Assembly (NCBI RefSeq): GCF_024199795.1 | Contig: NZ_JANADK010000001.1 | Span: 4,278,001-4,342,000, forward strand | Direction: 5' to 3' | Length of the DNA stretch: 64,000 bases | Origin: Bradyrhizobium sp. CCGB01 | GTDB taxonomy: Bacteria > Pseudomonadota > Alphaproteobacteria > Rhizobiales > Xanthobacteraceae | Shown here: positions 36,125 through 44,246 of the stretch, one piece after another | Numbering within the stretch: the first letter of the stretch is position 1 | Layout: each line of letters begins with the position of its first letter | Made by a program: the position numbers and the translations under genes | Notes under the pieces: generated by a model | Told to the model about the DNA's origin: nothing | Database searches by the model: none | What the model saw: only the letters and a program-made list of their open reading frames with translations

Positions 36125-36898
36125 ATGAGCAATTTCAATCAGGAAAGCGTTTTGAGCGTCCACCACTGGACCGACACGCTGTTCTCTTTCAAGACCACCC
36201 GCAGCCCGACCTTCCGCTTCCGCAACGGCGAGTTCACCATGATCGGGCTCAAGGTCGGCGAGAAGCCGCTGCTGCGTGCCTACAGCGTCGCCAGCGCCAA
36301 TTACGAGGAGACGCTGGAGTTCTTCTCGATCAAGGTGCCTGACGGTCCGCTGACCTCGCGCCTCCAGCACCTCAAGGAAGGCGACGAGATCATCGTCAGC
36401 CGCAAGGCCACCGGCACGCTGGTGATCGACAATCTGGAGGAGGGGCGCAACCTCTACCTCATCGGCACCGGCACCGGTCTCGCGCCGTTCCTGAGCGTGA
36501 TCAAGGACCCCGAGACCTACGAGCGGTTCGAGAAGGTCGTGCTGCTGCATGGCTGCCGGCACGTGAAGGAGCTCGCCTATGGCGAGATGATCACCGAGAC
36601 GCTGCCGAAGGACGAGCTGATCGGCGAGTACATCAGCAACCAGCTGATCTACTATCCGACCGTGACGCGCGATCCCTTCCGCAACCGCGGCCGCATCACC
36701 GACCTCATCACCTCGGGCAAGCTGTTCGCCGATATCGGCCTGCCGATGCTGGAAGCCGCCCATGACCGCGTCATGATCTGCGGCAGCCCCGCGCTGGTCG
36801 CGGACACCCGCGTGCTCCTTGGCGAGCGGGGCTTCATCGAGGGCAATCATGGCGAGCCGGCCCAATTCGTGGTCGAAAAGGCCTTTGCCGAGCGGTAG
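36125..36898 (+). CDS. fpr: Ferredoxin--NADP(+) reductase
   Basis: A 257-residue FAD/NADP reductase of the bacterial FPR type. FAD-binding motif RAYSVASAN, NADP-binding GTGTGLAPFLSV and the C-terminal VEKAFAER are all visible. It exchanges electrons between NADPH and ferredoxin or flavodoxin in the cytoplasm. Although bacteria often carry a housekeeping copy, this one shares its promoter region with enamidase. That suggests it supplies reduced ferredoxin to 6-hydroxynicotinate reductase. No ferredoxin gene is visible in the window. Confidence 0.9.
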   Translation: MSNFNQESVLSVHHWTDTLFSFKTTRSPTFRFRNGEFTMIGLKVGEKPLLRAYSVASANYEETLEFFSIKVPDGPLTSRLQHLKEGDEIIVSRKATGTLVIDNLEEGRNLYLIGTGTGLAPFLSVIKDPETYERFEKVVLLHGCRHVKELAYGEMITETLPKDELIGEYISNQLIYYPTVTRDPFRNRGRITDLITSGKLFADIGLPMLEAAHDRVMICGSPALVADTRVLLGERGFIEGNHGEPAQFVVEKAFAER

Positions 36899-37004
36899 GT
36901 TCGGAATTCCTGCCCAATAAGACCGTATTTTCGCCGCCTGGCGCCCGTTGCGGCGCCGATTCGGCGCGCGATACTATGGGGGAACGAATCAGCGGAGTTC
37001 CCAC

Positions 37005-37331
37005 ATGGTTGCGGACAGCGACAGCAACATCGCCTGGCACCGGGTTCAGTTGAAGAAGAACCGCGCCGAGTTGAAGGCGCTCGAGACCGCGCGCTTCACG
37101 ATGGGCGAGATCGCCTCCTCGAAGCGGAACGGCGAGACCCAGAAGGTGGTTGCAGAGCTCAAGCGCAAGATCGCGCAGTCCGAGCGCACGATCGCAGATC
37201 ACGACAAGCGGACGCGTCGTCCGCTCGGCACCGACATGCAAAGCCTTAGCAATGGTAGCTGGAGCCACTGGGACTCCTATACCAACCAGCAACAGCGGAA
37301 GACCGGCCACCGCTCGCCGGAACGCGGATAG
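37005..37331 (+). CDS. Hypothetical protein with probable coiled coil
   Basis: A 108-residue hydrophilic protein. Residues ~10-70 are rich in Lys, Arg, Glu and Ala with heptad-like spacing (RAELKALETARF, KVVAELKRKIAQSERTIADH), predicting a helical hairpin or coiled coil. The tail is Ser/Gln/Arg-rich. GGAG precedes the ATG at 37005. No family recognised. Confidence 0.6.
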   Translation: MVADSDSNIAWHRVQLKKNRAELKALETARFTMGEIASSKRNGETQKVVAELKRKIAQSERTIADHDKRTRRPLGTDMQSLSNGSWSHWDSYTNQQQRKTGHRSPERG

Positions 37332-37422
37332 GGGCGTTTCGAGGGAGGCGGTTCCGGCCCCCTTGCGCGGCGCTCCCCGTATCCCATCTGGTTGAGGCGC
37401 CCCCAACCACTCCGGTGATCCC

Positions 37423-38676
37423 ATGACATCGCGCCTCGATTTCACCAGCGAGGCCTTCTTTCGCGATCCGCCCAAGGCCATCGCCGCGCTCCGCGCGCAA
37501 GGCCCGGTGGTCGCGACGCGTTTTCCGCTGGTCGGCGACGTCTGGATCACGACGACGCATGATGCCACGGCGCAGGTCCTGAAGGACGGCGCGACCTTCA
37601 CGCTGCGCAAGGAGGATGGCGACGTCGCGGGTCTGCGCTGGTGGATGCCAAAGCTCATCACCACCATCGCCAACAACATGCTGACGATGGACGAGCCGGA
37701 TCACACGCGGTTGCGCAGCATCGTGGACGAAGCCTTCCGCCGCCGCGCCATTGTTGCGATGGAGCCGCGCATCCGCGCGCTTGCCGATGATCTCGCCGAA
37801 AAACTATTCGTGAGCGGAAGCCCGGCCGATCTCGTCGAGCGCTATGCGCGCATCCTGCCGCTGTCGGTCATCTCGGAGCTTCTCGGTCTGCCCATGGCCG
37901 ATCGCCCGAGATTCATCGCCTGGGCCAATGCGATGTCCTCGCTGACGAATGTCTTCAGCGTCATTCGCCTGCTGTTCGCGCTTCGCAAGATGCGGCGCTA
38001 TCTGGAAGGCCAGTTGCAGATCGCACGCGAGCAGGGCGGCGAGGGCCTGATCGCCGAGCTGGTCCAGGTCGAGCGCGAGGGCGGGCAGATCACGCCGGAC
38101 GAGATGGTGGCGATGGTGTTCCTGTTGCTGGCGGCGGGTTCGGAGACGACGACGCATCTGATCAGCGGCTCGGTCTACGAACTGCTGAAAAATCCCGGCT
38201 TGCGTGACTGGCTGGAAGAGGACTGGAGCCGCGCCTCGCTCGCGGTGGAGGAATTCCTGCGTTTCGTCTCGCCGGTGCAGTTTTCAAAACCGCGCTATGT
38301 GCGGCGGGATGTCGAGCTGGACGGCGTGCGGCTGAAGAAGGGCGATCGTGTCATGGTCATGCTCGCGGCGGCGAACATGGATCCGGCGGTGCATGATCAG
38401 CCCGGGAAGCTTGATCTCGAGCGCAAGCCCAACCGCCATATGTCCTTCGGCACGGGAATTCATTTCTGCCTCGGACATCAGCTCGCGCGGATCGAGGCGA
38501 CTTGCGCGCTTCAGGCGCTGCTCACGCGCTGGCCGAGGCTTGGTCTTGCGGTCGATGCTTCGGAGATTCACTGGCGCAAGCGGCCGGGGATTCGCATGAT
38601 CGCGAAACTGCCCGTGATTGCCGATGCCGGTGAGAGACGGCAGTCAGGCGAGACGGAGCAGTTGCTCGCAAGTTGA
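37423..38676 (+). CDS. Cytochrome P450
   Basis: A 417-residue bacterial P450. The heme-ligand Cys349 lies in SFGTGIHFCLGHQLAR, the oxygen-activating I-helix in LLAAGSETTTH (~237-245), and the ExxR in VEEFLR (Glu277, Arg280). It would hydroxylate a small hydrophobic substrate using a ferredoxin and reductase; the nearby fpr could serve, which is inference. No ferredoxin or substrate-specific partner is adjacent. Confidence 0.93.
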   Translation: MTSRLDFTSEAFFRDPPKAIAALRAQGPVVATRFPLVGDVWITTTHDATAQVLKDGATFTLRKEDGDVAGLRWWMPKLITTIANNMLTMDEPDHTRLRSIVDEAFRRRAIVAMEPRIRALADDLAEKLFVSGSPADLVERYARILPLSVISELLGLPMADRPRFIAWANAMSSLTNVFSVIRLLFALRKMRRYLEGQLQIAREQGGEGLIAELVQVEREGGQITPDEMVAMVFLLLAAGSETTTHLISGSVYELLKNPGLRDWLEEDWSRASLAVEEFLRFVSPVQFSKPRYVRRDVELDGVRLKKGDRVMVMLAAANMDPAVHDQPGKLDLERKPNRHMSFGTGIHFCLGHQLARIEATCALQALLTRWPRLGLAVDASEIHWRKRPGIRMIAKLPVIADAGERRQSGETEQLLAS

Positions 38677-38766
38677 GGAACCTCGTCGTTCCCGTCATGC
38701 AACTGCGAAACAAATTCCGCGGTGCCGGCGTTGGCCAGAGGTGGACAACAAATGATGGAGCAATCC

Positions 38767-39000
38767 ATGCCCCACGGAGGCAAGACGCATATCGGTTCAG
38801 GCGCGCACGGTAAGGGCGCCGGCAACGGAGCGTTGACTGACATTCCCAAGGACAAGATCGGCGATAACATGATCCTGTCGAACCGCGACAAGGCACAGCA
38901 TTCCGACATCCGCGGCATGGACAGCAAATTCATCCAGACCGAACAATATCAGGACCATTCGGCCAACCGGCTCACCGACGATGAGGAGGCCGAAGATTAG
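38767..39000 (+). CDS. Small conserved-looking hydrophilic protein (77 aa)
   Basis: Begins MPHGGKTHIGSGAHGKGAG and ends DDEEAED. Gly- and His-rich at the start, acidic at the end, with no membrane segment, so probably intrinsically disordered. GGAG lies 6 nt before the ATG at 38767, favouring it over ATGs at 38752/38755. Function unknown. Confidence 0.55.
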   Translation: MPHGGKTHIGSGAHGKGAGNGALTDIPKDKIGDNMILSNRDKAQHSDIRGMDSKFIQTEQYQDHSANRLTDDEEAED

Positions 39001-39006
39001 CCGCGC

Positions 39007-40260
39007 TCAGGAGCCCGTCGCCTTCCTCGACGCGACGACATCGCGCTCCCAGCCGAACACGGAGCGGCCATCGAGATCGGGTGAGGCGGCACGCTCGCCG
39101 GCGATGTAGGCCTCGACCGAGGGCCCGCGCGCGGTGCGCTCCAGGCGCCGCGCCTGGTCGTCGAGGCGCTTGATCGCCTGCATCTCTTCCTCGCGTCCCA
39201 GTTTTGCGTTCTGAATCGCGCCCTTGAGAACGCGGATGGTCTCGTCGTAGACCTTGATTGGGACGGGGTAGGGATGCCGGTCCTTGCCGCCATGGGCGAG
39301 CGAGAAGCGCGCGGGGTCGTTGAAGCGATAGGGCGCGCCATGCACGACCTCGGCGACCATCGCCAGCGAGCGCACGGTACGGGCGCCGACACCTGGCGTC
39401 AGCAGCAGCTCCGGGAAGTCGACCGGGCCGCGCTCGGCTGCGGCAGCCAGCGTGCCGTGCAGGCGGCGTGCGAACACGTCCTTGGGGCGGACGTCGTGAT
39501 GCGCGGGCATGATCAGGTGCGGCAGCATGGCCTGCGCCGGCTCGGGCGCGGGGGCGATGAGCCGCTCGAATTCGGTGAGGATGCGATCGGGGCCGAGATC
39601 GGAGAGCAGCTCGAGCTGCGCGGTGCGCGAGACATCGGCGCGATGGTCGGTGAGATTGACGATCTCGCCCTGCTGCGGCCCGTCGATCGCGCTGTGCGGC
39701 GTATCGACAAAACTCTTCAGCGCCTCCGAATGCCAGTGATAGCGGCGGGCCTGCCGCTTGTCGCCGTTCATGCCCTGCTGCACCACCGTCCACTTGCCGT
39801 CGGCCGTGACGAAGAAGCCGTGCAAGTAAAGGTCAAACCCGTCCTGGACCGCGGCGCTGTCGACCTTTGCCACGAGGCGGCTGGCGCGGGTGAGCTTTGC
39901 GCCGTCGAAGCCGACGCGGTCGCCGAGCCGCAACAGCTCGTCCGGCGTCTTGCGCGAATGCTGTCCGCGTCCGCCGCAGACATAGACGCCGAGCTCGTCC
40001 TGCAGCGGGCCCAGCCCACGCTTCAGCGCGCCGATCACGGAGGTCGTGATCCCCGAGGAGTGCCAGTCCATCCCCATCACGGCGCCGAACGACTGGAACC
40101 AGAACGGGTGCGACAGCCGCTGCATGAACGCATCGCGCCCATAGTGATGCACGATCGCTTGCGTGACGATCGCGCCCAGCGAGGCCATGCGGCTCGCAAG
40201 CCACGGCGGCACCCGTCCGGTGTGGAGAGGAAGATCAGCGCTGCCGGTACGTCGAGTCAT
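39007..40260 (-). CDS. DUF763 domain protein
   Basis: A 417-residue DUF763 protein, recognised from the N-terminal RTGSADLPLHTGRVPPWLASRM and the histidine-rich HSSGITTSVIGALKRG and MPAHHDVRPKDVF regions. A helix-hairpin-helix-like ELLLTPGVGARTVRSLAMV (~290) suggests nucleic-acid contact. The family is found in archaea and scattered bacteria, and its role is unknown. Convergent with the small 77-residue protein gene, 6 nt apart. Confidence 0.9.
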   Translation of the reverse strand: MTRRTGSADLPLHTGRVPPWLASRMASLGAIVTQAIVHHYGRDAFMQRLSHPFWFQSFGAVMGMDWHSSGITTSVIGALKRGLGPLQDELGVYVCGGRGQHSRKTPDELLRLGDRVGFDGAKLTRASRLVAKVDSAAVQDGFDLYLHGFFVTADGKWTVVQQGMNGDKRQARRYHWHSEALKSFVDTPHSAIDGPQQGEIVNLTDHRADVSRTAQLELLSDLGPDRILTEFERLIAPAPEPAQAMLPHLIMPAHHDVRPKDVFARRLHGTLAAAAERGPVDFPELLLTPGVGARTVRSLAMVAEVVHGAPYRFNDPARFSLAHGGKDRHPYPVPIKVYDETIRVLKGAIQNAKLGREEEMQAIKRLDDQARRLERTARGPSVEAYIAGERAASPDLDGRSVFGWERDVVASRKATGS

Positions 40261-40385
40261 CGGTGACTCAAATTAGCGCAATTCGGCGACGGTTGCACCA
40301 GCGGAATGCTGCATTGCACCGGGTGAGGGAGCGAAGCTGACGGGAACGCGTTGAGCGAAGACGTGAATTAAATGCGGGGACTTCA

Positions 40386-41531
40386 ATGAATTGGCAGGCC
40401 GTCATGGCCGACATCGAGACGATGTTCGGGTGGATACCGTCATGGGTCATCGGTCTCGGCCTCGTCGCCGGGGCGATCCTGATTGCGTTGTCGCTCTATC
40501 GGCTCGCGGTCTGGCTGCTCAACCGCGCCTTCGGAACCCGGCTTCCACTTCTGAGCGTGTTCATCGAGCGCACATCCGGCCCGGCCCAGCTGGCGGTGTG
40601 TCTCGCCGCTGTCGCGCTGATCCTGCCGCTCGCTCCGCTGGACAATGCGTTTCGCAATCCCCTGACAAGCCTGTTCGTCGTGGCCTTCATCGCGCTGATC
40701 GGCTGGATCTCGATCCGGATCGTCGACATGAGCGCCGCGCGCTATCTGCAGAACTTTCGTGATGTCACGGAAAACTTCGTCGCGCGAAAACACGTCACGC
40801 AGGTGCGCGTGTTCAAGCGCGTCACCGACATCATCATCGTCATCATCACGGTGTCGACCGCGCTGATGACGTTCGACTCGGTCAGGCAATACGGCGTCAG
40901 CCTGTTCGCCTCAGCCGGAGCCGCCGGTATCATCGTCGGTCTCGCCGCGCGGCCGCTGCTCAGCAATCTGATTGCCGGCGTGCAGATCGCGATCACGCAG
41001 CCGATCCGCATCGAGGATGCCGTCATCATCGAGAACGAGTGGGGCTGGGTCGAGGACATCGCCGCGACCTATGTCGTGATCCGGCTCTGGGACTGGCGGC
41101 GCATGGTGGTGCCGCTGTCCTACTTCATCGAAAAGCCGTTCCAGAACTGGACGCGCGACACCGCGTCGCTGATCGGCGTGATCGCGCTCCATGTCGATTA
41201 TCGCGCCGATGTACCGCGCATCCGGCGCTGGCTGGAGGGGGCGGTGAAGGACTCCAAGCTGTGGGACGGCGCGGTGGTCAATCTCCAGGTGATCGACGCG
41301 GATTCGCGCACCATCGAGCTGCGTGCGTTGGTCAGCGCGCGGAATGCGCCGCAATCATGGGACCTGCGCTGCGAGATGCGGGAGAAGCTGATCGCCTTCA
41401 TCCGCGACGAGATGCCGGAAGCCCTGCCGCGCGAGCGCGCGATCCTGATCCCGCAGGGCGGCGGCGACGACACCGAATTCCTGCACCGATCCACCGCGCC
41501 CGAGAAGATGAGGGCGAGCGCGCGCAATTGA
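40386..41531 (+). CDS. MscS-family mechanosensitive ion channel
   Basis: A 381-residue membrane protein with about four helices in the first half. The pore helix and beta domain follow: GAAGIIVGLAARPLLSNLIAGVQIA, then EDAVIIENEWGWVEDIAATYVVIRLWD. A C-terminal alpha-beta domain completes the MscS layout. It releases solutes upon membrane tension in hypo-osmotic shock. Stands alone. Confidence 0.92.
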   Translation: MNWQAVMADIETMFGWIPSWVIGLGLVAGAILIALSLYRLAVWLLNRAFGTRLPLLSVFIERTSGPAQLAVCLAAVALILPLAPLDNAFRNPLTSLFVVAFIALIGWISIRIVDMSAARYLQNFRDVTENFVARKHVTQVRVFKRVTDIIIVIITVSTALMTFDSVRQYGVSLFASAGAAGIIVGLAARPLLSNLIAGVQIAITQPIRIEDAVIIENEWGWVEDIAATYVVIRLWDWRRMVVPLSYFIEKPFQNWTRDTASLIGVIALHVDYRADVPRIRRWLEGAVKDSKLWDGAVVNLQVIDADSRTIELRALVSARNAPQSWDLRCEMREKLIAFIRDEMPEALPRERAILIPQGGGDDTEFLHRSTAPEKMRASARN

Positions 41532-41552
41532 TGCCGTCGCACGCGAGGTGCG

Positions 41553-42353
41553 CTATTCCCGCGTCGCCTTGGTCGCGCCGCGAAGGCCCGCCTGCTGCTG
41601 GATCGTGTCCAGCGCGCCGGAGGACTGCTCCTCGGTGACGAACCGGTTGAGCAGGGGAAGGGCGTCCTCGCGGCCCTTGGGGATCGCGATGGCCATGTGC
41701 TCGGCGCCCCAATTGCCGTCGAGGATCTTCGCGCCCGGCATCTGGTCGGACATCTCGAACAGCGTCGGCTTGTTGGTCGCGTAGAGATCGATCTCGCCGC
41801 GGCCGAACATCGCAATGACGACCTTGACGCTTTCGGCGGGAACGATGGTCGCATTCCTGAATTTTGCCGGCAGCGTGCGCTCGGAGGTCGAGCCCTTGGT
41901 GACGCCGATCCTGATGCCCGCCTTGTCGATATCCTCGACCTTGCCGATCGGCGAGTTCGCCGGCACCAGGAAGCCGAGCTCGATCGCCAGCACCGGCTGG
42001 CTGAAGCTCACATCATTGGCGCGGGCCGGCGTGGCGTTGGTCACGGTGAAATCGACCTGGCCGTCATGGATCGCGGTGACGATGTCGGCGACGCGCTGAA
42101 ACCGGACATAGTCAATGCCGACGCCGAGCCGTTTTGCGAGTTCGCCGCCGAGATCATAGGCGAGGCCGTGCGGCTTGCCGGCCGCATCTGTCACCATCGA
42201 GGTCGGACTGCCCGGATAGATGCCGACGCGCAACGTGCCGCTCGGCGCCAGCAGTTTTGCTTCGCCGTCGGCACGCGCAGGCGCACCGAGCAGGCTGATG
42301 ATCGCGGCCGCGAGCAGGGCGGTGCGCGTAAGGCGTCCGGATGATGTGCTCAT
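41553..42353 (-). CDS. Periplasmic amino acid/organic acid-binding protein (SBP family 3)
   Basis: A 266-residue type II periplasmic binding protein with signal peptide (~1-28, ending APARA). Motifs of solute-binding family 3 are LRVGIYPGSPTSM and GLAYDLGGELAKRLGVGIDYVRF. It follows the TctC-like gene by 10 nt and is its probable operon partner. No permease or ATPase is adjacent, so either it uses a distant transporter or it acts as a sensor. Confidence 0.85.
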   Translation of the reverse strand: MSTSSGRLTRTALLAAAIISLLGAPARADGEAKLLAPSGTLRVGIYPGSPTSMVTDAAGKPHGLAYDLGGELAKRLGVGIDYVRFQRVADIVTAIHDGQVDFTVTNATPARANDVSFSQPVLAIELGFLVPANSPIGKVEDIDKAGIRIGVTKGSTSERTLPAKFRNATIVPAESVKVVIAMFGRGEIDLYATNKPTLFEMSDQMPGAKILDGNWGAEHMAIAIPKGREDALPLLNRFVTEEQSSGALDTIQQQAGLRGATKATRE

Positions 42354-42363
42354 GTGGAGAGCC

Positions 42364-43344
42364 TCACTGCGCGCGGATGTCGGCGGCCTTCAGCACCGGC
42401 TCCCATTTGGTCGCTTCTGCGCGCATATAGGCGTCGAAATCCTTGGAGGATGATCCGAGCGGAGCAGCCCCGATCTTCCCGAGCGTCGACAGCACGTTCG
42501 GATCCTGCAGCGCCGCCTTCAGATCGGTTTCGAGCTTTGCGACGATCTCCGGCGGCATTTTTGCCGGGCCGAGGACGCCCCACCAGACCGAGACGTCGTA
42601 GCCGGGGACGCCTGATTCCGCGACGGTCGGAACGTTCGGCAGCGCCTTCGAGCGCTCGGCCGAGGTCACGGCGAGCGCGCGCACCGGACCGCCTTCGAGC
42701 TGGCCGATCGCCTCCGCGAGCGGATTGATGCTGAGCGGGATCTCGCCTGCGATCACCGCGGTCAGCGCCGGTGCGCCGCCCTTGTAGGGGATCGCGACGA
42801 TCTTGGTGCCTGACATGTGCTTCAACAGCTCGCCGGCGAGATGTGCCGAGGTGCCGTTGCCGGACATGCCGTAGGAGAGCTTGTCCGGGTCCTTCTTGGC
42901 AGCCGCAAGGAGATCGCCGAGCGTCTTGTACGGGCTGTCCTTGGCCACGACGATCGCGAGCGGCGAGGAGGCGACTTCGGTGATTGCGGTAAAATCCTTG
43001 AACGTGTCGTAGGGCACGCTCGGATAGATGAACTGGTTGAGCGGATGGCCGCTCGCGACCAGGATCAGCGTGTAGCCGTCGGGTGCGGCCTGCGTCAGTG
43101 CCTGCGAGGCGACGATGCCGCCCGCGCCGGGACGGTTGTCGATCACGGGCTGCTGGCCCCAGGACTTCGCCAGCGCCTGGCCCAGGGTGCGCGCGAGCAC
43201 GTCGACTGCGCCGCCGGCGGCATAGGGCACGAGGATGTGAACCGGCTTGCTCGGATAATTGTCGGCAGCCTGCGCGGCGCCTCCCGCCAGCAGCAGACCG
43301 GCACCGAGCAGCAAACCGCCGATTGTCTTGTTCAAACCCAGCAT
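42364..43344 (-). CDS. Tripartite tricarboxylate transporter substrate-binding protein (TctC/Bug family)
   Basis: A 326-residue Bug-family periplasmic binding protein. Signal peptide ~1-25 (LLLAGGAAQA), then the hallmark YPSKPVHILVPYAAGGAVDVLAR and PGAGGIVASQALTQAAPDGYTL. AAGGAG is approximated by AAGGAG-like AAGGAGTG 8 nt before the ATG. Bug proteins bind carboxylates such as citrate or aromatic acids. The membrane partners TctA and TctB are absent here. Divergent from tetR, whose operator lies in the shared 116-bp region. Confidence 0.9.
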   Translation of the reverse strand: MLGLNKTIGGLLLGAGLLLAGGAAQAADNYPSKPVHILVPYAAGGAVDVLARTLGQALAKSWGQQPVIDNRPGAGGIVASQALTQAAPDGYTLILVASGHPLNQFIYPSVPYDTFKDFTAITEVASSPLAIVVAKDSPYKTLGDLLAAAKKDPDKLSYGMSGNGTSAHLAGELLKHMSGTKIVAIPYKGGAPALTAVIAGEIPLSINPLAEAIGQLEGGPVRALAVTSAERSKALPNVPTVAESGVPGYDVSVWWGVLGPAKMPPEIVAKLETDLKAALQDPNVLSTLGKIGAAPLGSSSKDFDAYMRAEATKWEPVLKAADIRAQ

Positions 43345-43421
43345 TCCCAGCACTCCTTGATGGCGTTCGCGTCCCTGCCGGCGGTCTCCAGGCCGTTCCG
43401 GGGCGCCGCCCATGGTTTTTG

Positions 43422-43456
43422 TTGACGAGACCTGATCTTTTGTACGATAGTACAAA
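43422..43456 (+). promoter_or_regulatory. tetR promoter with TTTGTAC/GTACAAA operator
   Basis: TTGACG (43422-43427) is followed by the palindrome TTTGTAC-GATA-GTACAAA (43439-43456), which overlaps the expected -10 region. It ends only 4 nt before the tetR ATG. The element is a near-identical copy of that at 19780-19816. Autoregulation by the TetR protein is the natural reading. Confidence 0.8.
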
Positions 43457-43460
43457 TCAC

Positions 43461-44171
43461 ATGGTACGCAAGCCCACCAGCAAGGAAACGGCCCGCAAGC
43501 CGAACATGCGCGAGGCGATCCTCGCCGCGGCCGAAGAGCTGTTCGCCACCAACGGCTTCAACGCCGTCTCGGTCCGCGATATCGCGCAAGCCGCCGGCGC
43601 CAATCCCGGCAGCGTGACCTATCATTTCAAGACCAAGGACGGCCTGCTGCTGGAGATCTACCGGCGCCATTGCGGGCCGATGAATCTGCGCCGCTCCGAG
43701 CTGCTCGCCGCAGCCAGGCGCGTGCGCGATCTCCAGGATCGCCTGGAAGCCGTCGTGCGCGCCTATGTGGTGCCGGCCTTTACCTCGGGCAGCGATCTTG
43801 CCGGTGGAGGAGCGCGCTTCACGCGGCTGCGCGCCGTGATGTCCGCGGAGGGCAACGAGGTCGCGCGAAAAATCATCGCGCAGACCTTTGACGACACCAG
43901 CCATGCCTTCATCGATGCGATCCACGAGAGCCTGCCGCACATTCCGCGCACCGACATCGTCTGGCGCAGCCACTTCCTGCTCGGCGCACTCTATTATTCG
44001 CTGGTGACCCCGGATCGCGTCTCGCGCCTGTCGCGCGGCGAGGCCGACGGCAGCGATGCCGCCAGCGCCATCGAGCAACTCGTGCAAGCCACCGTGGCCG
44101 CGTTCCAGGCGCCGGCGCTCGATCAGGCCGCACCGGCACGGCGGCGGACTGTCGTCAGCAGCAAGACTTGA
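43461..44171 (+). CDS. TetR-family transcriptional regulator
   Basis: A 236-residue TetR regulator. The helix-turn-helix region is REAILAAAEELFATNGFNAV, then SVRDIAQAAGANPGSVTYHF. The C-terminal ligand domain is unassigned. If ATG 43461 is correct, the message would have almost no leader, because the promoter-operator ends at 43456; the ATG at 43506 (MREAILAAA) is an alternative. It is the likely ligand-responsive repressor for itself, the divergent tctC operon and the distant dioxygenase gene. Confidence 0.9.
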   Translation: MVRKPTSKETARKPNMREAILAAAEELFATNGFNAVSVRDIAQAAGANPGSVTYHFKTKDGLLLEIYRRHCGPMNLRRSELLAAARRVRDLQDRLEAVVRAYVVPAFTSGSDLAGGGARFTRLRAVMSAEGNEVARKIIAQTFDDTSHAFIDAIHESLPHIPRTDIVWRSHFLLGALYYSLVTPDRVSRLSRGEADGSDAASAIEQLVQATVAAFQAPALDQAAPARRRTVVSSKT

Positions 44172-44246
44172 AAGAAACCGCCCGAGTGAAGGCGCGGCCT
44201 CGCGCTTCCGCTCGCAAGCGGACCATGTGACAGGGTGCTTTAGGAA

